NCBI GenBank assembly: GCA_021770345.1
Contig: JAETRD010000001.1
Coordinates: 248,001-312,000 of the forward strand
Reading direction: 5' to 3'
Origin: Lachnospiraceae bacterium
Lineage (GTDB): Bacteria; Bacillota; Clostridia; Lachnospirales; Lachnospiraceae
Length of the DNA: 64,000 nucleotides
Shown: positions 34,836 to 44,135 of the stretch, one piece after another
Layout: each line of letters starts with the position of its first letter
How positions within the stretch are numbered: the stretch's first letter is position 1
Position numbers and translations under genes: made by a program
The notes under the pieces: generated by a model
What the model was told of the DNA's origin: nothing
Database searches by the model: none
What the model saw: the letters and a program-made list of their open reading frames with translations, nothing else

Positions 34836-37800
34836 CTCTTTTCCTCCATCTTCTTTCGCCCTTCTGCCTTATATACGGAAAAACCTGTATAGCCAATTCC
34901 CAGTTCCAAATGATTTAAAATCTCTTTTTCTTTTGGCATGGAACGCATACCTAAGTTTTTCATAGAAAAACGGACTCCTGTTTTCCCTCCAAGATGAAAC
35001 GGCATACCCTCAACTTTAATAAAACCTGAATATCCTTTTGTAGAAAGAACCGTACCGCTGTACTCCTCAGGATTACCCTGCTCATCACAAATCATATAGG
35101 GAACTCGCATGCGCGCTGTAGAAAAAAACGCATCCTCATTTAGAGATTCTATCAACTGGCTAGCAGTAATATAATCTCCGTTCAACTGTACAACAGCCAG
35201 TGCATTTAACAAGATAACCAAAGGCCGTTTATTCTCCCCTGTACAAGCAGAGTATAGTTCACAAATCCTTCGAATTTCCTCCCAATGCCTATCTTCCATA
35301 TAAGTCAGCTGACACTCTCGGCTGTCTGTTAATGGGCGCTTATTATAGCACATCCATGTGGTTCTTAATAAGAGATATAGCGCATGACCGTCTTTTTCAA
35401 TGCATGCTCCATACTCATCCCTGCACATAAATTCTCTCACTCTCTCACAGACCTGCAACTGACTGTCACTTAACTGTTGAACTTCATCCAAATCTCCGTT
35501 TTTCAAAAAATTCAACCTTCCATTAAGTCCTGCCTGCTCCAATTCCTGCTGGCATACAAAATTAATTGCCGATGGATTATTTTTTGTAATCATATCATGG
35601 AACAACCTGACAAAAGGTTCCTCATCTGTCCCATTTACAATGTCCTGAATCATAATCATATGTCCACTGCTGTACTGCGCGATTTTACTGACATGCTTGC
35701 TTAGTTCGTCATCCCCATTCATTCCCCTGCTTGTAATATCCAGCGTATTTGCATCATCTGCAATCATTCTGACCTCACTTAAAAGCTGTAGCCTATACTC
35801 TTCACTGCCTTCTTTGTTATATTCCTTTTCAAAAAGCTTAAATAGAGCATTATATGCGTAGCCACTAAACGGATCACTGTTAATTGCTTTAACAAGCATT
35901 TGATACTGTGAGCGATAAGGAAGTGTATTTATTTTTTCATATTCTTTTTTTCGATTTTCTGCTTTCTTTTCACAAAATATCTTATAAGATTGCCATACTT
36001 CCTCCATACTCCGATTACAATATGTCAGTTCTACCGAAAGTGAATTAATCTGATCTGCCAACTGATGCTTTTTCCCCAATGCAACATTCTTCAACTTTTC
36101 AACCTTATCAATACTCAGCAATGCAAGATCTGTAGCCTCTTTTAAATTATCCAACCGATCCTCATAGGATTCTTTTGTATAAATTTCTTCATAAACATCC
36201 CACGGAAACTCATTTCCCAACTGTTCTTTTGTGCAGCCATGCAGACGATCCCACATAGAACCATAATATTCCCGTAGAAACGTAATCTCAATCCCTGCAA
36301 GTCCTGCGTCATCATCCGGAATCCGTATCTTCACTCGCAGTTCATATAGTTTCCGGATAATTCGATCCAGCCTTTTTAATATTCCCTGATGCTGTCCATA
36401 ATATTTTCCATCATTTTGAAAAGGCCGAAACGGTGTATTGGGTCCAACCATCCGGAGCAAACGCTGTAATGCCAATCTTATGGTTTCATCTACATATTCG
36501 GATTGTCTATAGCTATCTGCGAAACAATCCATAATATCGCAAACCATTTCAACCTGTTTTTCGTCATCCATCTGATTATTTTTCAGAAAAATATCTGCTT
36601 CCAGCGAATTGCGAAACCGAAATGAAAATTCTCCCTTTTCACTTTCTCTATAATAAATCCACGGAATCGAATAAGTAATCAACTTAAAGACTTCATGATT
36701 ACTATAATTATAAAAATCTTTTTCTTTTCCTTTTTCTCCAATATACAACATCTGTATAGCCAATTGATATGGTGTTTCGAGTTTAAAACGGCTAAACAGT
36801 GCAATACACAGATTAAATCTCTGGAGATCATAGCAGTTTTGACCAAAATTTTCACCTTCACTGATCATATTCTGCTCCTTCTCACTTAGATTAATCCCCG
36901 CATTTTTTAGGGCCAGCGTCATTGCATTATCTGATTTTTCTTCTCGATACTCTTTGCCAGATACTAGATTCAACTGTTCCTGAACATATGTAGATACTTT
37001 CCGTTGTTCCCTACTTAATCCCATTTCCAGTTTTGGCCGCAATAAAATAATTAATTTATAAAAATGATTAAAAATATCATCCCTATCCTCTTCCTCCTCT
37101 TCAAGTACTTTCCACATCTTAGTAATTATTCTGTCTTCTAGGGCAGAATAATTCTTTATATTTTGGTGAAACTGTTTTCTTTCAGACGATGACATTTTTC
37201 TAGTTGCCATAATATAATAACAATTCTGATATAATAAAATATCATGTTCTGTTTTTCTATCCTTATACTGTCTATAACTACCATCTTTCTGCTCCGAATA
37301 CCAAATTCGTTCTTCCTTTTTCTCACTCCTTTCCACGTCTGCATTACAATAGGAACTACATACCAAAACAAAGCGTCTTCCCCTGTTATCCAATTGACGT
37401 GCCAGGTTTTTAGCCGTTGCCGCTACATTCCGATAAGCGGAACTATCCCAGATTAGCAGTATTCTGGTATCTGTTTCCCCTGTGTCCTCGATCTCCCGCA
37501 TCAATTGATCAAGCTCCTCTAGCTCATAACTATTTGCATGAAATGACAAATCATTATTCCGTATAAAAATAACAGGATTAACTTTCTCATTAAATATGCG
37601 ATACGCAAGCGCTGCCAGTGTAATACTTTTACTGCTTCCAGAATCACCTTCCAAAATCACCGGCACACTGTACCCCTGATTTGGTATTTTCCTATTTGAA
37701 AGAATATTCCGAACCAAATTTACCAGCGTATCTTCAAACTCTCTCTTTAAGTAAAATCGAGACTGTGGCAAATATCCATACCACTGCGGCCCCTCCGCAG

Positions 37801-38623
37801 AGGATCGCGTCAGAAAATTAAAAAACCATCGCGTCTGCTGAACGCGCCCGAAAGGGCGTATCTCGTGTATTGCTTCCTCTGTCAAAAGATTAGCAAGATG
37901 CCGGAATCGCAACAGGGTATGTTTTGCAATCGTCGCCGGTTTCTGACCTTTATAAAAAATGTTTTCCCTCGGCTCTTCAAAATCATCCTGATTTATCGTA
38001 TCCTCTTGATCTTTTAAAAGGTTCGCCAGAGCTTCCTCACACCAGACAAACCCCTCTTTCTTTGCAAAAGCTTTTAGTATATTGGGCTGCTCCTCATCTG
38101 GCTTCATCCCAAACAGTTGCAGATTTCCACCCTGACGTTCCTCACATGACAGAACAAATGTTGTCTCTTCAATCTCCCTTCTATTCCACGGCTGATAGCC
38201 TGTTACCACCATTTGGCTCAAAACATCTAATTTGCGCATAACAGCCGTAAGCATTTTCTCAGCATCCCTTTTCTGACGAAGCTCTGTTAATTGATCCTCT
38301 TCTTCATTCAGTCCGTTTTTATCTTCCCAATTATCTATCCCGCAAAGCCTTATAATTGGCAGATTTCTACGATCAAACAACTGTGTCGGCAGTTCTTTTA
38401 TTGAATTAAACTGACTCGTACTGCGCAATTCAGACGCAAAATATTTCCCAAAGTTCTCTTCCCTGTTGCTTGTCACCACACAACTCCATGGAAGCTCACA
38501 TACCTCTTTTGTTAAATCTTTTTCCGTCGCTGCCTGCCCGACAAACAGTACCATATTATTCTGGTTAAAGCTCTGCATTAACGCTGAGATAATCTGATCC
38601 GACTCCTGCACCGATACTCCCAT
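34832..38623 (-). CDS. Degenerate SIR2-like / STAND-like NTPase
   Basis: A 1263-aa protein. Residues about 10-110 look like a SIR2-type fold with changed key positions: VLFVGQAATE where GAG is usual, SCVVTSNREENFG for the TNYD block, and IIRLCGIDNW where HG is usual. The middle (about residue 330) has a P-loop, VILEGDSGSSKSITL, in which Ser replaces the last Gly of Walker A, and a Walker B-like RILLIWDSS. The C-terminal 700 residues are helical repeats, likely the sensor. This order (SIR2-like, NTPase, repeats) resembles Avs5-type or other STAND defence proteins. AGGAG lies 7 bp before the ATG. It lies 219 bp after rdrB with its own promoter. NAD cleavage is doubtful. Confidence 0.6.
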   Translation of the reverse strand: MGVSVQESDQIISALMQSFNQNNMVLFVGQAATEKDLTKEVCELPWSCVVTSNREENFGKYFASELRSTSQFNSIKELPTQLFDRRNLPIIRLCGIDNWEDKNGLNEEEDQLTELRQKRDAEKMLTAVMRKLDVLSQMVVTGYQPWNRREIEETTFVLSCEERQGGNLQLFGMKPDEEQPNILKAFAKKEGFVWCEEALANLLKDQEDTINQDDFEEPRENIFYKGQKPATIAKHTLLRFRHLANLLTEEAIHEIRPFGRVQQTRWFFNFLTRSSAEGPQWYGYLPQSRFYLKREFEDTLVNLVRNILSNRKIPNQGYSVPVILEGDSGSSKSITLAALAYRIFNEKVNPVIFIRNNDLSFHANSYELEELDQLMREIEDTGETDTRILLIWDSSAYRNVAATAKNLARQLDNRGRRFVLVCSSYCNADVERSEKKEERIWYSEQKDGSYRQYKDRKTEHDILLYQNCYYIMATRKMSSSERKQFHQNIKNYSALEDRIITKMWKVLEEEEEDRDDIFNHFYKLIILLRPKLEMGLSREQRKVSTYVQEQLNLVSGKEYREEKSDNAMTLALKNAGINLSEKEQNMISEGENFGQNCYDLQRFNLCIALFSRFKLETPYQLAIQMLYIGEKGKEKDFYNYSNHEVFKLITYSIPWIYYRESEKGEFSFRFRNSLEADIFLKNNQMDDEKQVEMVCDIMDCFADSYRQSEYVDETIRLALQRLLRMVGPNTPFRPFQNDGKYYGQHQGILKRLDRIIRKLYELRVKIRIPDDDAGLAGIEITFLREYYGSMWDRLHGCTKEQLGNEFPWDVYEEIYTKESYEDRLDNLKEATDLALLSIDKVEKLKNVALGKKHQLADQINSLSVELTYCNRSMEEVWQSYKIFCEKKAENRKKEYEKINTLPYRSQYQMLVKAINSDPFSGYAYNALFKLFEKEYNKEGSEEYRLQLLSEVRMIADDANTLDITSRGMNGDDELSKHVSKIAQYSSGHMIMIQDIVNGTDEEPFVRLFHDMITKNNPSAINFVCQQELEQAGLNGRLNFLKNGDLDEVQQLSDSQLQVCERVREFMCRDEYGACIEKDGHALYLLLRTTWMCYNKRPLTDSRECQLTYMEDRHWEEIRRICELYSACTGENKRPLVILLNALAVVQLNGDYITASQLIESLNEDAFFSTARMRVPYMICDEQGNPEEYSGTVLSTKGYSGFIKVEGMPFHLGGKTGVRFSMKNLGMRSMPKEKEILNHLELGIGYTGFSVYKAEGRKKMEEKR

Positions 38624-38762
38624 CTTACGACTCCTTTCTCCAATTCTGAATAATTATTATTTTCTTTTCAATAAATAGTTATCCTCATGTAATCTCCTGC
38701 TCGTTTCCTCCTAGTATCATGACATCATAAAGTATTAAAAACAGCAGATTTTTTGTATCTAT

Positions 38763-38791
38763 TTGACAGTGTAGCATTTACATATTACAAT
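38763..38791 (+). promoter_or_regulatory. Near-consensus promoter facing into rdrB (antisense)
   Basis: TTGACA (38763-38768), a 17-bp spacer and TACAAT (38786-38791) on the plus strand: 11 of 12 consensus bases. No plus-strand gene follows, so a transcript would run antisense to the 3' end of the deaminase gene. Confidence 0.5.
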
Positions 38792-38796
38792 TTCAA
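38768..38796 (-). promoter_or_regulatory. Internal promoter for the SIR2/STAND gene pair
   Basis: On the minus strand TTGAAA (38791-38796), a 17-bp spacer and TACACT (38768-38773). It overlaps the opposing plus-strand promoter almost exactly, so the two cannot be used at once. Confidence 0.5.
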
Positions 38797-38842
38797 GATT
38801 AGTTGATTTCACAGTAAAAACAATATAATTACTAAACAATCT

Positions 38843-41665
38843 CTATATTTCTTCAAAGCATTGTACCAGTCCCATTTTCCGCACATTGTCAATCCACTCA
38901 TAAATCATTGTCCTGCTATATTTCTGATTCCCGTTCACACCCTTACTTTTTTCGAGTGACAAGGCCAGATATGCATATTCATTTTCTATGTAAGTCGCAA
39001 AAACCCCCTGGTCATCCGTATTAATCGACACCTGTATCTGCGGAACTTCAAATTTTTCACTTGCATTCACCAAACCATTATTATACCAATTTAAGATAGG
39101 ATGCTTGTCATATCGCTTAAATGTACCAATCAGCGCATTAGAAGAAGGATTTGTTTCAATTGCAATCCCTCTCCGTGCAATAATCCATTGCATCTCCTTT
39201 TGCACTGCCTTTACAGCCTCAATAATACATGTATTAACCTTAATTTCTCTGCGCTTATTTCCTTCTCTTTTAACTTGCGGATTATACTGATAACTATAAT
39301 AGAGATAAGCGGCTTCCGGACTGTATCGAATTCTGTAATTTTCCGGAAAAATCTTATTGATACCATATTCGTTCCAAAGACTTCCTCTTGTTTCATCTAA
39401 CCTGAAAAACCCACCTTTAAAGTACTCCGGTGCGTCACCTCTAAGCTTCCATGAATCGTAATAGGTATTAATTGAAAACTGATACTGACGTTTCTGATAG
39501 ATATTTGACATTCCCCTCCTGTCATAATATTCCATGGCCGCCTGGATCGTATCCTGCATATCCCCATCCCGCATATTATTCAGATAAATTGTATGAAAAT
39601 ACTCATCATACCGTTTTTCAATATAGCGCAGGGTGCCTTCATAACCTTCAAGACAGAGTTTTCGAATCTTGGAATATAGCCATACCAGATTATCCAGATA
39701 ATCCATCTGCGGAATCAGGATATAACCTGATTTAGAAGCATACCACTCATCCACATTTACCCCCAACGCTAACGCATGTCCCAAGCGATCTCCACAGCGC
39801 ATATTAAGAAACGACATCGCCTCATCAATTGCTCGTAACCCATCTGTAATATCAAGAAAATCCTCTCCCACATGATATGTAATACACAAATCAGGAATTC
39901 GCTTTGTAACTCCTGTCAGATAATCCTTATGAGAAATAGATTCATTTTTCAGAAAACGAAACGCCTGTGCAAAAACCTCCGGACGACAGACAATTTCCTC
40001 AGCACTTGCATCAATTCCCCTTATACGTTCTGCCAAATCGTCCTGCTGTTTACGAAATTCATAAATAGCCTGCGCCTGCTGTTTTATCTCCGCACGTTTT
40101 TTGTAATGACGACAAAACGTATTTCGAAAAAAATCCTCTTTTTCCTCCACATCGTGTTCTATTCGTTCCAATTCCGGATCTTTCTCTTTTATGAAATGAC
40201 ACACATAAAAATATTGCTTTTTCAATTCTGCCCCGTCTATTTCCAGTATCGCATTATCATTCCTTTTGATCACCTCCCGCAGCTTCTGCACACTGTTCTT
40301 CGGCGTGATCCTCGCCTCCAACTTCCGTATATTCTGATTAAGAATTGTATCGCGAACCGCCATCCTAAGATATATTGCTTCAAACGGTGTACCATCAATA
40401 AAACTTTCTTTGCGGTCCTGATAACGCTGGAAATTATGAAATCCGACATTATGATTAACCTGTACCATCTCGGCCCGTATCCGTTCTTTTATCAACAGAT
40501 ATGCATAAAACCAATTAATTTCCATATCAAAGTTGTAGTTCTCTGAGTATATCCACTGAAAACATTTATACATCAACCAGCGTTCCCCACTGATAACTTC
40601 ATTTAGATGCATCATGGGATTCTCTGTAATATATCGGCTGTGCAACGTATAATCCAACTGCCCCGGTGCGTATGTCTCCTTTATATATTCAATCATATCC
40701 TGAATCTCCCCAAGACAATATAAGATTTCGTAAGGCTCTCTTAAAAGCTGCTTCACCTCCATGCCAAAACATTCCCACTTCAACTGTTTATATCGGGAGA
40801 TATCCCGAAATTTTCCACAATAGTCCCCTAAAGAAACCAATTCCTCATCCGCAGGATGTTGACCTCTTTCCGTCTCCTCTACGCACAAAAAAGCCTTTAT
40901 CCTCCTATATGGCACATAATCATCCTGTAATATAATCGGTTCATCCATAAGCCGCAAAAAAAGATACATCCGTATCAGCGCTGCCTGAAGCCATGCCATA
41001 TAAAGTGATGTCTCACCATAAACGCTCTGATACGGTACACTTCTCTCGAGGCGCATCTTATCATAATCTTCCAGTGATCTCCGGAAGTTACTGTTTATCA
41101 CATCATTCATCAAACTACACCACGACAAATGAAACAATGGTGCCGACCCCTTCAAATGAAAGTGATTCTCCGCAACGCCCTGTGCCATCAAACGGTTCAG
41201 CGCTTTATTGTCATGCCCGATCACCGGGGGCCAAAAAAAGGTGCGGTACTTACCCTCCCGCATCAAATCTCTCTGCGCAAGAAAAGCAGTGATAAAGATA
41301 TCCTCTTCCACTTCAATTGTCATTGCCCTCCATCGAAGCAGATTCTCATAACGGCAAAAAGGTTCATTACTTTCCTCAACGAGCACATTATCTGCAAAAA
41401 GCAGGAGCGCATCAAATACATTTACTCTTCTTTCCACTGCCCCATTAATCCGGTTACGCATTTTATTGTTGTGCCACTCAAACTCAGAACTCAGAAATTT
41501 GAACATATTCTCCACTTCATTGTCTGAATACTGCGCCATATACACATTAGATAATTGAAGAAAGGAATCCCACCTCACATCTTTATACCATACATCCTCT
41601 GCCAAAACCTCCTCTGCAGATGTATGGCGAAACAGTATCTTTATGACATTTCGAATATTATCCAT
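38843..41665 (-). CDS. rdrB: RdrB-like adenosine deaminase (RADAR system)
   Basis: A 940-aa protein of the metal-dependent adenosine/AMP deaminase superfamily, far longer than housekeeping enzymes. Active-site blocks are present in order: NHFHLKGS (His168/His170), TYHVGEDFLD (about 597), RCGDRLGHALALGV (about 625), ETNPSSNALIG, and QVSINTDDQGVF (about 875; metal Asp). RdrB is the effector of RADAR; it deaminates adenosine nucleotides after phage sensing. The gene follows rdrA by 16 bp, with TGGAG 8 bp before the ATG. Size plus the KAP-type ATPase next door make the RADAR call strong. The product is likely active, as all key residues are kept. Confidence 0.85.
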   Translation of the reverse strand: MDNIRNVIKILFRHTSAEEVLAEDVWYKDVRWDSFLQLSNVYMAQYSDNEVENMFKFLSSEFEWHNNKMRNRINGAVERRVNVFDALLLFADNVLVEESNEPFCRYENLLRWRAMTIEVEEDIFITAFLAQRDLMREGKYRTFFWPPVIGHDNKALNRLMAQGVAENHFHLKGSAPLFHLSWCSLMNDVINSNFRRSLEDYDKMRLERSVPYQSVYGETSLYMAWLQAALIRMYLFLRLMDEPIILQDDYVPYRRIKAFLCVEETERGQHPADEELVSLGDYCGKFRDISRYKQLKWECFGMEVKQLLREPYEILYCLGEIQDMIEYIKETYAPGQLDYTLHSRYITENPMMHLNEVISGERWLMYKCFQWIYSENYNFDMEINWFYAYLLIKERIRAEMVQVNHNVGFHNFQRYQDRKESFIDGTPFEAIYLRMAVRDTILNQNIRKLEARITPKNSVQKLREVIKRNDNAILEIDGAELKKQYFYVCHFIKEKDPELERIEHDVEEKEDFFRNTFCRHYKKRAEIKQQAQAIYEFRKQQDDLAERIRGIDASAEEIVCRPEVFAQAFRFLKNESISHKDYLTGVTKRIPDLCITYHVGEDFLDITDGLRAIDEAMSFLNMRCGDRLGHALALGVNVDEWYASKSGYILIPQMDYLDNLVWLYSKIRKLCLEGYEGTLRYIEKRYDEYFHTIYLNNMRDGDMQDTIQAAMEYYDRRGMSNIYQKRQYQFSINTYYDSWKLRGDAPEYFKGGFFRLDETRGSLWNEYGINKIFPENYRIRYSPEAAYLYYSYQYNPQVKREGNKRREIKVNTCIIEAVKAVQKEMQWIIARRGIAIETNPSSNALIGTFKRYDKHPILNWYNNGLVNASEKFEVPQIQVSINTDDQGVFATYIENEYAYLALSLEKSKGVNGNQKYSRTMIYEWIDNVRKMGLVQCFEEI

Positions 41666-41681
41666 ATCTTTTCTCCATTTA

Positions 41682-44117
41682 CTATACCTGTGGTTCCGCT
41701 ATTGTGGCCGAAAATTTCGTCATGCTGCGCAGTCCTATCAGAATCCTGATCAACCTGCTTTTAAACTTCTCCCTGAGATCATTGTCTGCCCAAAATCCCG
41801 GCTCTAACAGTAGCCTTACTTGTAGTCTGTGTTCAAAGTTTTCTGCAAATTTTTCTTCTTCTCTAATACTGCAGTAAAACTCCCTGCATTCGCGCATACT
41901 ATTTTGGATAACAGCATATTTTGCAACCAGCAAATCATATGCCGTCCTCTCTTCAATTTTCTCCGGTAAAACAATCTCATCTAAACGTCGCCCAATACTG
42001 TACATCAATTCTACATTTTGAACTGGCAAAACTTCTGGCTCAACATTTTCTGTCAGCTTTAATTCCTTTAATATATCCTCCCGCGCTCCCTTTATCACCG
42101 CATTCAACCTGCTTTCATCGCATGCTCGCCAGCACTCCTGTTCCTGCACCCAATTTTTAATCGCCTGCAGACATACATCCAACAAGTTTTTCAAATATTC
42201 TTTCTGCTCGTCCTCGCTTTTTATCAGGCATGCAAAATATTCTTTCCTCACTGTCATTACAGGACGTATTTGTAGCCATCTCTCAATCTCCTTCTTATTC
42301 GTCTCCTCCTTTTCCCCCTGATTATCACTGTTTTGCACACGATTTTCATCTTCCATCTTTTCAAATCTCGATTGAATCTGATATATAAACTCTATCTTTT
42401 GCTCTGTTATATTCCACGGCTGCACATACAGCATTGAATAGAGCCAGATTATGATTTCATCTCTGTTTTGAACTAATAACCCTTTTAGACAATCCGCTTT
42501 ATTTCTTTTGCGTGTACTTGTCCACTTTAGAATATCCAGCGACAAATAGTTCAAATCAGCAAATCCAGCAATCAGGTTTGTCTTTTCGGCGTCCTTCATA
42601 ATCCCCCTGTACTCCCTCTCTCCTAGCGCACTTCCGCTCACGATCTGTTCTCTGAATTCGGCTCCAATCTGATTCAATATAATTGAATAAAACATAATAA
42701 TACAATTGACAAACTCGATATTTTCGGTATCTTGCTCCTCGTAAAGACTGCACACATATAAAATCTGTCCGATACTGTATATCTTTGCGGGTTTCCCCGC
42801 ATAATTCTTCAAATTATCAATTAGATAATTCAATACCCGTTTATTAATGTCCTGATAATCGCAGTACATCATCTTTTTTAGGAATGCTTTCTGTCTGGTA
42901 TCCATTAAACGCTCAATCAAACGTTCACGCAAATCTGTTTTCGTCCATTCCGTACAGTCCAATGCATTCATTCTCTCCATCTGTTCCAGATAATTGACCA
43001 GACTGCGCATTGACCGATTCTGAAGAAAATGTCTTGTCTTGCGTTTCCCGTCAAAATACATACCGCATTTCTGCACCATAAATTCCAAAATAATCTTTTT
43101 TTCCGTACGACTATGTAATTTCAGTTTTTCCAGCACATCCGTCCTTAGCAATATCTCATCATATCTTTCACCAATCTCCGGCATATAAACACGCATATTA
43201 TAAGGCAGTACTTTTTCCAAATATTCATCTACCAGATGTGCTCTGTCCGCTTCCGAATATATCCCACTATAATTTATTTCACATGCCTTATGAAGTCGGT
43301 CAATATCGGCTGTAATAAAAATGATCACTCGCGGCAATCTCAAAAAACGACGAATTTGTTCAAGAATGAAATACGCGCTTCCTGTACTCATATCCACATC
43401 ATCAATTGCAAACACCAAATATACATTCCTCTTTTCCCCGTCTGTTCCATATATACTGAATATCTCTATATAGCTTTTAATTAACTTCTGAAATTCCTCC
43501 CGCAAATTAATACTTGCGGCAAGCTCGTGCAATGCTCCCGGCATCGGCATATCACCGTCCTCCTTCTCCCCCTTTTCCTTATTCTTCAGCGTAAGGTATG
43601 CTCTCCTCACCTTCATAAACTGCTGCTTAAGATTTCGCTCCATACACTCAAAGCTGGTCTCCCGCATGCTATGCCCCTTCTTTTTATATAGTTCCTCAAA
43701 CCGATCCCACATCTGTGCCAGGACTACATCAATGATAAACTCATTTTCCGCCAGCATAGTAGCATCAATATAGGGAAAACATAAAAAAAATGTTTCTGCA
43801 AAATTCCTTTCTGTCAGGCTCCATTCATCCGTACTTTGTAGTTTGGTTAACCAAAAAATAAAGGAAAGCATGGCAGATGTCTTACCTCTGCCTCGCTCTC
43901 CCAAAAAAGAAATTATATTAATCCCCTGTTCATCTCTGTCATCTTCTCTCCTATGTGTATGCTTACTCTCATCCTCCAAAATCTTACAAAGCGTGCGATC
44001 CGCTTCCCTGTATACATTTATAAAAAAAGATCCTGTGATATCTCGCAAATCCTCATAAGTAATCCGGTTGCTTGAGTTTAAAGTGATTATCTGCTTGTTG
44101 TCTTCTGTCCTGTTCAT
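41682..44117 (-). CDS. rdrA: RdrA-like KAP-family ATPase (RADAR system)
   Basis: An 811-aa ATPase. Walker A is FLGERGRGKTSAM (about residue 72), Walker B is VFAIDDVDMS (about 230), followed by PRVIIFITADID (sensor strand), the arrangement of KAP-like NTPases. No membrane helices are seen. The C-terminal half is helical. In RADAR, RdrA is a ring-forming ATPase that works with the deaminase RdrB. I prefer the ATG at 44117 because GGAGG lies 5 bp upstream; ATG 44129 is also possible. It lies between the TPR-like gene (about 20 bp) and rdrB (16 bp). Confidence 0.82.
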   Translation of the reverse strand: MNRTEDNKQIITLNSSNRITYEDLRDITGSFFINVYREADRTLCKILEDESKHTHRREDDRDEQGINIISFLGERGRGKTSAMLSFIFWLTKLQSTDEWSLTERNFAETFFLCFPYIDATMLAENEFIIDVVLAQMWDRFEELYKKKGHSMRETSFECMERNLKQQFMKVRRAYLTLKNKEKGEKEDGDMPMPGALHELAASINLREEFQKLIKSYIEIFSIYGTDGEKRNVYLVFAIDDVDMSTGSAYFILEQIRRFLRLPRVIIFITADIDRLHKACEINYSGIYSEADRAHLVDEYLEKVLPYNMRVYMPEIGERYDEILLRTDVLEKLKLHSRTEKKIILEFMVQKCGMYFDGKRKTRHFLQNRSMRSLVNYLEQMERMNALDCTEWTKTDLRERLIERLMDTRQKAFLKKMMYCDYQDINKRVLNYLIDNLKNYAGKPAKIYSIGQILYVCSLYEEQDTENIEFVNCIIMFYSIILNQIGAEFREQIVSGSALGEREYRGIMKDAEKTNLIAGFADLNYLSLDILKWTSTRKRNKADCLKGLLVQNRDEIIIWLYSMLYVQPWNITEQKIEFIYQIQSRFEKMEDENRVQNSDNQGEKEETNKKEIERWLQIRPVMTVRKEYFACLIKSEDEQKEYLKNLLDVCLQAIKNWVQEQECWRACDESRLNAVIKGAREDILKELKLTENVEPEVLPVQNVELMYSIGRRLDEIVLPEKIEERTAYDLLVAKYAVIQNSMRECREFYCSIREEEKFAENFEHRLQVRLLLEPGFWADNDLREKFKSRLIRILIGLRSMTKFSATIAEPQV

Positions 44118-44135
44118 ATTTTCCTCCATTAATAT

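Noticed and set aside
38843..41665. Housekeeping adenosine deaminase for purine salvage
   Set aside because: The protein is 940 aa rather than about 340 and follows a KAP-type ATPase gene at 16 bp, so the RADAR deaminase fits far better.
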